64,000 nucleotides of DNA, from assembly GCF_001305675.1 (NCBI RefSeq), contig NZ_CP011853.1, positions 2,604,001 to 2,668,000 of the forward strand. Reading direction: 5' to 3'. The translations under genes were made by a program, and so were the position numbers. The notes below the pieces were generated by a model. The model did no database searches. It had not been told where the DNA came from and saw only the letters and a program-made list of their open reading frames with translations. This DNA comes from Gordonia phthalatica. Its GTDB lineage: Bacteria > Actinomycetota > Actinomycetes > Mycobacteriales > Mycobacteriaceae. Positions 23,556 through 31,239 of this stretch are shown here, piece after piece (the stretch's first letter is position 1; each line of letters starts with the position of its first letter).

Positions 23556-24652
23556 GAGCAGCACCCCTTGGTTCCGGTGAGCCGAGCGATGATTCTCGCG
23601 AGCGTCTGCTCCATGCTGTTCATGCCGTTGGTGACGTCACCGAGCTCGGGGAGGCGCGACGCGCTGTCGAAGCCCAGCCCGGGCGTGAGCCAGTAGAGCT
23701 TGGCGGAGACGGCGGCGGCACTGCCCGACGTGCTCTTGATCCACTTCGGATTCAGCTCCGCTAGGCGGTCGGCGAGCGGACCGAGGGTTCCCGCGGACCT
23801 GTTGAGTGCGACGAGCGTCGTGTTGAGGTGGCCGAGCATCTCGGCGAAATCGTCCTGCTCGGACTTCAAGAAGTCGTTGGTGGCCGCCGTGACCTTGTTC
23901 GACTTGTCGAGTGTGGTCAGGATCAGCCCGAGCTGGTCGTTGACGGTGTTGATCGCGGCGGGCAGTTTGTTGACCGCGGCGGTGATCTGGGCGCGGCCGT
24001 CGGCGAGCTGCTTGGTCCACTTGGCGGTGTTGGCCATCGCCTCGTCGACCAGGGCCGAGTTGGCGTTGAACTTGCTGATCGCCGTGGTGAAGCCCTCGAT
24101 CGCGCCCTTGAGCTCGGGCGCGTTGCCGCCGATCGCGGTGCTCAACTCGGTGAAGATCCGCTGCAGCGAGCTCACCGAGCCCGAATCGACCAGGCCGGTC
24201 ATGCTGACCAGGAGGTCCTCCACGGTGGCGGCGGCCGATGTCGGTCCGGTCAGGCTGCCGCCGTCTTTCACGAGCCCCTTCGACGCATCCGCGGGCGGTT
24301 GCAGGGCGACGAAGACGTCGCCGAGCGGGGTGGCCTGGCGCAGTTCGGCTCCGGTGCCGATCGGCAGCTTGGTGTCCTTGGCGACCTTCATGGTGACGAT
24401 GGCTCGGTAGTTCTCGGCGACGATCGACTCCACCTCGCCGACGTCCATGCCGCCGAGGCGGACCTTGGCCTTGTTCGGCAGGTTCAGAGCGTTCTCGAAC
24501 GAGGTGTGGACGGTCATCGCATCACCGATGCCGCCCGGCGCGGGCAGCGGGATCTGCTCCACGGTGAGTCCGGGCAGCACCCCGCACGCCGAGACGCTCA
24601 CCGTGGTGAGCAGTGCGGCGACCGCCAGGCCGACCTTCTTCTTCAGGCTCAT
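23552..24652 (-). CDS. mceE: MCE family lipoprotein MceE
   Basis: A 366-residue Mce subunit with a lipoprotein signal: MSLKKKVGLAVAALL then the lipobox VSACG (cysteine near residue 22), as expected of the LprK/LprN-type subunit. The MCE domain covers about 40-115 (ENALNLPNKAKVRLGGMDVGEV; TPLGDVFVALQPP), followed by a long alpha-helical segment and a cysteine-rich C-terminus, KGCCS. The frame is open upstream, but ATG 24652 overlaps the mceD stop and starts exactly at the signal peptide. It is part of the six-Mce complex for lipid uptake. Confidence 0.92.
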   Translation of the reverse strand: MSLKKKVGLAVAALLTTVSVSACGVLPGLTVEQIPLPAPGGIGDAMTVHTSFENALNLPNKAKVRLGGMDVGEVESIVAENYRAIVTMKVAKDTKLPIGTGAELRQATPLGDVFVALQPPADASKGLVKDGGSLTGPTSAAATVEDLLVSMTGLVDSGSVSSLQRIFTELSTAIGGNAPELKGAIEGFTTAISKFNANSALVDEAMANTAKWTKQLADGRAQITAAVNKLPAAINTVNDQLGLILTTLDKSNKVTAATNDFLKSEQDDFAEMLGHLNTTLVALNRSAGTLGPLADRLAELNPKWIKSTSGSAAAVSAKLYWLTPGLGFDSASRLPELGDVTNGMNSMEQTLARIIARLTGTKGCCS

Positions 24653-25785
24653 TTGTTCATCAACCCCAACAGTCCGGAGTAGACACCGAGGTCCGGTCCG
24701 AAGTCCTTCAGCTGACCTGTCTCGCAGCCCCTCTTGTCGAGATTGAGGACCTGGCACAGTTTGGAGATCGCCTGGTTGTCGAGCAGTGACTTGTCGAGCA
24801 GCACTTGGGCGCGCCACGCGCCCTGTTCCGCCGAGATCGAGTTCGAGAGGTTCTGGAACAGCAGCGGCGCCACGTCGATCGCGTCGACCACCTCGCGGGA
24901 GAAGTCCGAGAGGTTGGCCGCCAGCGCCGCCAACCGGCCGGTGGACGAGCTGATGGTGCCCGAGTTGTTCGCCAGGAACTCCGCCGTGTTCTGCAGCGTC
25001 TGGTTCAGGTCGCCGAGGGTGGCGACGAGGCCGACCGACTGGTCTCCGAGCATGTCGGAGACCTGGGTCATCGACGCCGAGAACTGCTTCATCTTCGGGT
25101 AGTTGTCGGTCAGCGCCGTGGTCAGCGTGCTGAGCGATTTGATGATCGAGGCGAGGACGTCGCCGTTGTCGGCGCCGAGCTTGCCCGCCTTCGACAGGGC
25201 GTCGAGCGCCTCCCGCAGTTTGTCACCGTTTCCGGCGGCGATGCCCGAGGTCACGTCGACGAAGTCGGCGATCGGTCCCTCACCGGGCTTGTCGCCGGAC
25301 ATCGACTTGACGATGTTGTCGATGGCGTCGAACAGGGTGCCGATCTCGACGGGCGCCTTGGTGTGCTTGATGGTGGCGCCGTCGTCGAGCTTGGGGCCCT
25401 CCTTGTAGGTGGGGGTCAGCTCGATGTGGCGGGTGGTGACGATGGAGGTGTTGACGATGGCCGCCGTGACGTCCTGCGGGACGTCGATGCTGTTGTCGAT
25501 CGTCATCTCGACCTTCACGCGCGTGCCCTGCGGCTGCACGCTGGTGATCCGACCGACCGGCATGCCGAGGACGGCGACGTCGTTGCCCTCGAAGATGCCG
25601 GAGGTGTCGTCGAAGTAGGCGGTGACGGTCTTCGCCTGCCCGGCGGCCGCCTTCCAGGTGGCCGGGACCAGCGAGCAGCCGGTGATCGCCAGCATGCTCG
25701 CGGCGGCGAGAGCCGCTCCGGCGAGCGCACGCCGCGCCCGCGTTCTCCGGTCCGAAGTGATCCGCGTGGTTCGCATGGTCAGCAT
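24649..25785 (-). CDS. mceD: MCE family protein MceD, with an apparent lipobox
   Basis: A 378-residue Mce subunit. The N-terminus is arginine-rich (TRITSDRRTRARR), then a hydrophobic stretch ending LAITGC, which fits the lipobox rule with the cysteine near residue 35. Only the E subunit is normally a lipoprotein in mce operons, so two consecutive lipoprotein-type subunits is unusual. The MCE domain (about 50-125) includes FEGNDVAVLGMPVGRITSV and TTRHIELTPTYKEGP; the rest is helical, ending with two cysteines (KLCQVLNLDKRGCE). Start ATG 25785 overlaps mceC by seven bases; ATG 25776 (MRTTRIT) is equally possible. Confidence 0.88.
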   Translation of the reverse strand: MLTMRTTRITSDRRTRARRALAGAALAAASMLAITGCSLVPATWKAAAGQAKTVTAYFDDTSGIFEGNDVAVLGMPVGRITSVQPQGTRVKVEMTIDNSIDVPQDVTAAIVNTSIVTTRHIELTPTYKEGPKLDDGATIKHTKAPVEIGTLFDAIDNIVKSMSGDKPGEGPIADFVDVTSGIAAGNGDKLREALDALSKAGKLGADNGDVLASIIKSLSTLTTALTDNYPKMKQFSASMTQVSDMLGDQSVGLVATLGDLNQTLQNTAEFLANNSGTISSSTGRLAALAANLSDFSREVVDAIDVAPLLFQNLSNSISAEQGAWRAQVLLDKSLLDNQAISKLCQVLNLDKRGCETGQLKDFGPDLGVYSGLLGLMNK

Positions 25786-26771
25786 CCGTCCACCACCCGG
25801 GCCAGGCAGAGCCAGTTGTCGGGGAACAGACCCCATGGCAGGTAGCCGTTCGCATAAGGCCCGTCACCGGTGATGTTGGTGGTCAGTCGTGCGGTCACCG
25901 GGAGGACCTCGAGGAGCTTGCGGAGGTTCTCGCGGTTCTTCTCCAGACCGTTGGAGATGGTGTTCAAGTTCGCCATGACCGGCGCGAACTGGCCCTGGTT
26001 CTCAGCGGCGACGGCCCGCGCCTGGTCGGTGAGGGCCGCGACTCCGTCGAGCATGCGCGTGACGAGTTGCTGGCGGGCAACGATCTTGTTGGCGAGCTGT
26101 GCGCCCTGGCCGACGATGATCGAGAGCTGGAACTTGCTGTCGAGCACCTGGTCGGTCACCGCGTTCGTGTCCTTGAGCAGCTGATTGATCTGGTCGTGCC
26201 GGTTGTTCAGGACGTCGGACATCCGCGTCAGGGACTCCAGGGCCGGGCCCATGACGGCCGGCGCTCCGGCCAGCTGCCGGTTGAGACTGCGGATGCTGTT
26301 GGTCAGTTCGTCCGGTTCGACGCCCGCGAGGATCGGGGTGCCCTTCGCGAGGGTCTGCTGCAGGTCGTACGGCACGTACGTCTGCTTGATCCGATCGCCG
26401 GGGGCGTCCTTGCTGCTCTGGCCGAGGACGATGTCGACGTAACGCTGCCCGAGGAGGGTCGACATCTTGATCTCGGCCGAGCCGTCCTCCTTGACCTGGA
26501 CGTCGTTGTTGACCTTCATCTTCACCGTGACGTGGTCGCCGGCGAGTTCCGTGCTCGACACCTTGCCGACATCGATGCCCGCGACGCGGACCTTGTCGCC
26601 GGGGCGGATGCCGCCGGCCTGGGCGAAGTCGGCGGTGTACGTCCGCTGCCCGATGCCCGCCGTGCTCAGCCCCACCACCGCCACGATGATGACGACGAGA
26701 CCGACGGATCCGAAGATGCCGTACCAGAGGCGGCGGTTGCCGTTGAAGGCCCGCCCGAAGCGCTTCTTCAT
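25779..26771 (-). CDS. mceC: MCE family protein MceC
   Basis: A 330-residue subunit: basic start MKKRFGRAFNGNRRLW, a transmembrane helix (GIFGSVGLVVIIVAVVGLS), the MCE domain (about 40-118) with GGIRPGDKVRVAGIDVGKV and STLLGQRYVDIVLGQ, and a helical region rich in Asn/Gln/Leu. It ends WLCLARVVDGC with two cysteines. ATG 26771 overlaps the mceB stop (ATGA); the GTG at 26777 is a weaker alternative. Its role is as one of the six Mce proteins forming the lipid conduit. Confidence 0.92.
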   Translation of the reverse strand: MKKRFGRAFNGNRRLWYGIFGSVGLVVIIVAVVGLSTAGIGQRTYTADFAQAGGIRPGDKVRVAGIDVGKVSSTELAGDHVTVKMKVNNDVQVKEDGSAEIKMSTLLGQRYVDIVLGQSSKDAPGDRIKQTYVPYDLQQTLAKGTPILAGVEPDELTNSIRSLNRQLAGAPAVMGPALESLTRMSDVLNNRHDQINQLLKDTNAVTDQVLDSKFQLSIIVGQGAQLANKIVARQQLVTRMLDGVAALTDQARAVAAENQGQFAPVMANLNTISNGLEKNRENLRKLLEVLPVTARLTTNITGDGPYANGYLPWGLFPDNWLCLARVVDGC

Positions 26772-27805
26772 CGGCACACCACCGAATGCTGGGTGCCGCC
26801 GATCTTGTTGATCAGGCCGGGCGGGAACAGGACGTCGCCGATGGCGATGTCGAGGTCGCAGACATAGATGTTCAAGTACGTACCCTGCATCATCACGTTG
26901 GGGAAGTGACCGAGAAAGACCGGGAGATCACGCGCGAGTTGGTCGAGCTTGGCACCGCTGGCGATCAGCGTGTTGGTGGCCTGCCGTGCCGCGGTGCCCG
27001 CGGACTGCAGACTCGACCGGTTGCGGGCGAAGACGTCGGCGAATCCCTGTGCGGTGCGCCCGATCTGGTCGAGCGACTTGCCGAACGCGGCGGAGTTCCC
27101 GTTGAGGCCTTCGACGAGCTTGCCCGCACTGTCGATCAGTGTCTCGACCTGCTTGCCCTGCGAGGCCAGTTCTCGCATCACGGTGCCGACGTTGGTGATG
27201 ATGGCGCCGAGGACCTGATCTCGGTTGGCCATGTCGTCGGCGACCTGCCCGATCTCGGCGATCGTGCGGGTCAGCGACACCGTGTTGCCTTGGAAGGTCT
27301 GGATCAGGCTCTCCGACAGCGAGTTCACCTGCTCGGGGGTCAGGGTGTCGAAGACCGGCTGGAAGCCTGCGAGGAGCTTGGTGACGTCGAAGGAGTCCTC
27401 GCCGGGCAGGTGCAGTCGGGCACCCTCGTCGAGTCGCTTGCCGGGCGTCTCGCCGTCGATCGACAGCGCGAGATAGCGCTGGCCGATGAGGTTCTGGTAG
27501 CGGATGGCGGCGCGGGTGTTCGCATACACGCTCTGGTCGTCCTGGACCTTGAAGCTCACCAGGGCGTGGCCCTCGTCGAGTTCGATCTTCTCGACGCGGC
27601 CGACGCGGACGCCCGCCATGCGGACGTCGTCGCCCTCGGCGAGCCCGGACACGTCGTTGAAGGTGGTGCTGAAGTCGGTGGTGGAGCCGCTCACCGAACG
27701 TTCGAGGGTCGACCAGATCAGGTAGGTCATGAGCAGCGCGAGGATCGCGAAGAGGCTGAACCCGATCAGCGGTTTGCGAATGCTGGATTTCGCGTTGCGA
27801 GTCAC
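26768..27805 (-). CDS. mceB: MCE family protein MceB
   Basis: A 345-residue subunit with a short basic N-terminus, one transmembrane helix (about 14-34: GFSLFAILALLMTYLIW), the MCE domain (about 42-120: DVSGLAEGDDVRMAGVRVGRVEKIEL; NLIGQRYLALS), a helical middle region and a C-terminus with two cysteines (IYVCDLD, SVVCR). GTG 27805 overlaps the mceA stop as GTGA. Length and order fit the second Mce gene of a canonical operon. Confidence 0.92.
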   Translation of the reverse strand: MTRNAKSSIRKPLIGFSLFAILALLMTYLIWSTLERSVSGSTTDFSTTFNDVSGLAEGDDVRMAGVRVGRVEKIELDEGHALVSFKVQDDQSVYANTRAAIRYQNLIGQRYLALSIDGETPGKRLDEGARLHLPGEDSFDVTKLLAGFQPVFDTLTPEQVNSLSESLIQTFQGNTVSLTRTIAEIGQVADDMANRDQVLGAIITNVGTVMRELASQGKQVETLIDSAGKLVEGLNGNSAAFGKSLDQIGRTAQGFADVFARNRSSLQSAGTAARQATNTLIASGAKLDQLARDLPVFLGHFPNVMMQGTYLNIYVCDLDIAIGDVLFPPGLINKIGGTQHSVVCR

Positions 27806-29097
27806 TTGTCTCCTCCCTTGGGTGTCACGCCTGCGACCAGCGGGCCGAGCATCAGGGTGTCGGCCGCGGTCGGCTTCCGGCCGAGGGCCTTCTTCAACGT
27901 CGTACCGTCCTTGGCCGTCGTGACACCGCTGACGCGCTTCTTGACGGTGCGACGCTGCATGGACGGCGGGTAGATGCTGAGCGGTCCGGACATCGTGGGC
28001 CCGGTCCCGGTGCCGGGGCCCACGCAGCCGGGGCCGCGCAGCTGACCGTACGGTCCGCCGTCGTACACCGGGCAGTTCTGCCGGGAGTACTGCTGGTAGG
28101 CACTGAAGTTGATGCCGAGGTTCAGTTGGACGTGGCCGTTGGTGCCGGTGAACACGCCGAGCACTCGGCCGGCGAGAACGTAGATCTCGTGGAGCGCCTG
28201 CGGCATCGCGTCGGGATCGAGCATCACGGCGCCGAGCATCGTGTTCAGGTCGCGCACGATGCGCTTACCGCCGTCGCCGTTCTTCGCGAAGAGCGTCTGC
28301 GTCTGGTCGAGCATCCCCTGCCCCGCCGACAGGAGCGCGGTGAGCTGTTCGGAGTTCTGCGCGACGGTCATCGCGGGCACCACGGACTTCCCGAGTGCGT
28401 CCAGGAGGTCGGGCGTGGACTGCGCCAGTCCTCGGACGGCCCGGTTGAAGTTGTCGAAGCCCGACGGCGCTCCGGGCGGGAACTGCGCGTTGATGGTCTT
28501 CCAGTACGTGTCGAGCACGCCGACGAACGTCGAGAACGTGGCGCCGCCGCCCTGGAGGGCGTCGGCGATGGTCCCGAGGACCATGCCGAGGTCCTCGGGC
28601 GGAACGCTGCGGAGGAGGGTGCGGAGTTCGTTCTGCGCATCCTGCAGGCGGATGGTCGGCTCCGAGGTGTCGGCGGGCACCACGTCGCCCGAGGCCAACC
28701 GATCCGACGACGGATTGCCGGGAGCGATCAGCTCGACGGCGTTGACGCCGAACAGGTTCGACGGGACGGTGCGCGCAGTGGTGTTGGCGGGGATGCCCTC
28801 GGCCTGCGTCTTGTCGAGCACCAGTTCCACGGACTTGGTCGGGTTGTCGCCCGATCCGGTGAGGTCGATGCTCCCGACGGATCCGACGATGAAGCCGTTG
28901 AACCGGACGTCGGCGCCGGAGACGAGACCGTCGCCGATGTCGGTGAGGTCGGCGGTGACCTCGGTGCGGCTGTCGAACTTGCCCTCGTAGCGGGCGATGA
29001 GCAGCGCGAAGACGACGGCGGCCACCGCGAGGAAGATCACGCCTCGGATGAAGTAGGCCTTGAGTGACGGGTCGCGCCCACCAGTATCGATTCTCAT
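27802..29097 (-). CDS. mceA: MCE family protein MceA
   Basis: A 431-residue subunit, the first Mce gene after yrbEB. One transmembrane helix (about 17-37), the MCE domain (about 42-125: DIGDGLVSGADVRFNGFIVGSV; SNLFGVNAVELIAPG), the helical domain, then a C-terminal part typical of MceA with NFSAYQQYSRQNCPVYDGGPYGQLRGPGC (split here for brevity: cysteines in RQNCPVYDG and RGPGCVG), followed by a low-complexity basic/glycine tail. Three bases separate it from the yrbEB stop. Which of the named mce operon types it matches cannot be told by eye. Confidence 0.92.
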   Translation of the reverse strand: MRIDTGGRDPSLKAYFIRGVIFLAVAAVVFALLIARYEGKFDSRTEVTADLTDIGDGLVSGADVRFNGFIVGSVGSIDLTGSGDNPTKSVELVLDKTQAEGIPANTTARTVPSNLFGVNAVELIAPGNPSSDRLASGDVVPADTSEPTIRLQDAQNELRTLLRSVPPEDLGMVLGTIADALQGGGATFSTFVGVLDTYWKTINAQFPPGAPSGFDNFNRAVRGLAQSTPDLLDALGKSVVPAMTVAQNSEQLTALLSAGQGMLDQTQTLFAKNGDGGKRIVRDLNTMLGAVMLDPDAMPQALHEIYVLAGRVLGVFTGTNGHVQLNLGINFSAYQQYSRQNCPVYDGGPYGQLRGPGCVGPGTGTGPTMSGPLSIYPPSMQRRTVKKRVSGVTTAKDGTTLKKALGRKPTAADTLMLGPLVAGVTPKGGDK

Positions 29098-29100
29098 CTG

Positions 29101-29967
29101 CTATCCCGATATCTTGATGCCGGCGGAGGTGCCCCAGAAGACCAGGGTCAGGATCAGGTTCGCGAAGACGATCGTGATGATCGACAGTCGGATCGCGTGC
29201 CCGGCCGCGACGCCCACGCCCTCCGGACCGCCCGACGCGAAGTATCCGTAGTAGCACTGGATGAACGTCGTCAGCAGGACGAAGACGATCACCTTCAGGA
29301 ACGAGAAGACCACGTCCCGCGACAGCATGAACTGGTCGAAGTAGTGCAGGTAGGTGCCCGCGCCCTCCCCCGACTGGACCTGGAACATGAGCTGGCAGGC
29401 GACGTAGTTGGCGGCGAGCGAGACCGCGTACAGCGGAATGATCGACAGGACCGCGGCCGCCATGCGGGTGGTCACCAGGTACGGCAGCGGGCGGATGGCG
29501 ATCGACTCCAGGGCGTCGATCTCCTCGCTGATGCGCATGGAGCCGAGCTGGGCGGTGAATCGGCATCCGGACTGTGCGGTGAACGCGGTCGCCGCCAACA
29601 GCGGCGCGATCTCGCGCGTGGTCGCGAACGCCGACAAGCCGCCGGTCAGCGGTGACATGCCGAGCAGGTTCAGCGCCGTGTAGCCCTCGATGCCGACGGT
29701 CGCACCGCCCATGACGCCGAGGATGATCATGACGCCGACGGTGCCGCCGCCGACGACGATGGCGCCGTTGCCCCACGCGACGTCGGACAGCAGCCGCCAC
29801 ACCTCCTTGCGGTAGTGCGTGAACGTGATCGGCGCCAAGCCGATGGACTTCACCAGGAAGGTGATCAGGTGACCCATCGCGACGATCGCGTCGCGCGGAC
29901 CCTCCCACAGCTTCTTGAGCCACTCGAGGGGCTTCAGAGCTGTCGGGACATACCGGGATGCGGTCAT
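29101..29967 (-). CDS. yrbEB: MlaE-family ABC permease YrbEB
   Basis: A 288-residue permease of the MlaE family with five to six membrane helices. Diagnostic segments: GGGTVGVMIILGVMGG, ATTREIAPLLAATAFTAQSGCRFTAQLGSMRISEEIDALESIAI, the EID coupling-helix signature, and PLPYLVTTRMAAAV. It works with YrbEA and a MceG-type ATPase (not encoded in this window) to energise lipid import through the Mce tunnel. It starts one base after the yrbEA stop. Confidence 0.93.
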   Translation of the reverse strand: MTASRYVPTALKPLEWLKKLWEGPRDAIVAMGHLITFLVKSIGLAPITFTHYRKEVWRLLSDVAWGNGAIVVGGGTVGVMIILGVMGGATVGIEGYTALNLLGMSPLTGGLSAFATTREIAPLLAATAFTAQSGCRFTAQLGSMRISEEIDALESIAIRPLPYLVTTRMAAAVLSIIPLYAVSLAANYVACQLMFQVQSGEGAGTYLHYFDQFMLSRDVVFSFLKVIVFVLLTTFIQCYYGYFASGGPEGVGVAAGHAIRLSIITIVFANLILTLVFWGTSAGIKISG

Positions 29968-29968
29968 C

Positions 29969-30829
29969 TCACACCACCTTCGCCGGGATCACGAGCGCGA
30001 ACACCTGCGTGAGCACCACGTTTACGGTGAACAGGAGGATCACCGAGTTGACGACGGCCGCGTTCACCGAGTTGGCCACACCGGCCGGGCCGCCGCTGGT
30101 CGACAGTCCTCGGTCGCACGCCACGATCGCCACGATGGCACCGAAGATCACCGCCTTCACCAGAGCGAAGACCAGGTCTGGCACGCCCGCGAAGGAGGCG
30201 AACGTGCCCGTGTAACTGCCCGGCGTACCGCCTTGGAAGTAGACGTTGAACAGGTAGCCGGTGATGAAGCCGACGAAGCAGACGAAGCCGCAGAGGAAGA
30301 AGGAGACGACCATCGTCGCGAGCAGGCGCGGCGAGATCAGTCGCTGGATGGGGTTGACGCCCATGACGCGCATCGCGTCGATCTCTTCGCGGATGGTGCG
30401 GGAGCCGAGGTCGGCGGCGATGGCCGACCCGACGGCGCCGGCCAGGAGCAGCGAGGTGACCAGCGGTGCACCCTGGCGGATCACACCGAGGCCGGTCGCC
30501 GCGCCGGAGAACGACGTCGCACCGATCTGTCCGGCGATGTTCGAGACCTGGATCGAGACGATGACGCCGATCGGAATGGCGACGAGGAGGGTCGGAAACA
30601 CCGACGTCGACGACATGAATGCGCACTGGCGGACGAACTCACCGAAGGGAAAGCGACGCTTGACGATGTCTTCGACGAGCACCTTGAACACCTCGACGAA
30701 CATCGCGAGCTGGCGTCCGAAGGTCTCGAAGGACTTCTTGATGTGTTCGTCGAACCACTTGCCGAAACCACTGTCGGACCAGCGACGTCGACCGGCACTC
30801 GGTGCCGCGTCCACCGTGTCTGTGCTCAT
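29969..30829 (-). CDS. yrbEA: MlaE-family ABC permease YrbEA
   Basis: A 286-residue permease and first gene of the nine-gene mce operon. A basic amphipathic N-terminus (about 1-60), then membrane helices with SIQVSNIAGQIGATSFSGAATGLGV and the coupling segment GSRTIREEIDAMRVMGVNPIQRLI (EID signature). It ends VVLTQVFALVIPAKVV. ATG 30829 follows AGGCAGGG. Transcription probably starts near the TATATT at 30927-30932, about 100 bases upstream. Confidence 0.93.
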   Translation of the reverse strand: MSTDTVDAAPSAGRRRWSDSGFGKWFDEHIKKSFETFGRQLAMFVEVFKVLVEDIVKRRFPFGEFVRQCAFMSSTSVFPTLLVAIPIGVIVSIQVSNIAGQIGATSFSGAATGLGVIRQGAPLVTSLLLAGAVGSAIAADLGSRTIREEIDAMRVMGVNPIQRLISPRLLATMVVSFFLCGFVCFVGFITGYLFNVYFQGGTPGSYTGTFASFAGVPDLVFALVKAVIFGAIVAIVACDRGLSTSGGPAGVANSVNAAVVNSVILLFTVNVVLTQVFALVIPAKVV

Positions 30830-31239
30830 CCCCTGCCTTCGCTTCGAGTTTCGTCACGGAGCAGCGGAGGCAGACGATCAACTCCAGTCCCCCACGCATT
30901 CGCGACGAATCAAGTCGTTCGGTCGTAATATACACAGCATTCTCTTATGGGTGTGCTCAGGGCCACACATAACTTCGCCTATGTAGCAATCGTGCTGGCA
31001 GTGGGATCGTGGGAGCCGAAAGACCCGAAAAACTCCGCTGTCACAGGGATTTTCGAGCCGTGATGCGCCGGGCGGATGTCGCCGACAGACGCAGATGCAC
31101 CAATTTCCGCCAGCCGCGTCTCCCGCCGACACTTGCGTCGTCCGGGACGACGCAAGTGTCGGCGGGAGACGCACCTTATGTCGGCGAGAGACGCATCTAC
31201 GACCGGACTCAGAAAACTGGGCCGCGGCGGCGGGGCGAC
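30830..31239. promoter_or_regulatory. Mce operon promoter region and ilvA 3' intergenic
   Basis: This 410-base gap holds no credible gene. The left part has an AT-rich promoter for yrbEA: TATATT read on the minus strand (30932-30927) as -10. Two small palindromes flank it and are possible operators: ATTCG-CGA-CGAAT at 30898-30910 and GTGTG-N8-CACAC at 30951-30968. No regulator gene lies beside the operon. The right part carries the 57-base palindrome at 31116-31172 and related TGTCGGCG-type repeats, and may terminate ilvA-side transcription from the left-pointing ilvA gene. Confidence 0.55.
31116..31172. repeat. 57-base perfect palindrome with flanking direct repeats
   Basis: The arms GCGTCTCCCGCCGACACTTG... 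(31116-31143) and their exact complement (31145-31172) pair over 28 bases around one central G; in a hairpin the loop would be only a few bases. No T-run follows. Variants of the half-site TGTCGGCGGGAGACGCA recur in direct orientation at about 31075-31092 and 31178-31195, so this is more a repeat cluster than a lone terminator. It lies 68 bases past the ilvA stop. Confidence 0.75.

Noticed and set aside
30878..31174. Small gene in the mce-ilvA gap
   Set aside because: The translated similarity between strands (PPTLASS-type residues) comes from the palindrome at 31116; there is no ribosome-binding site or codon pattern.
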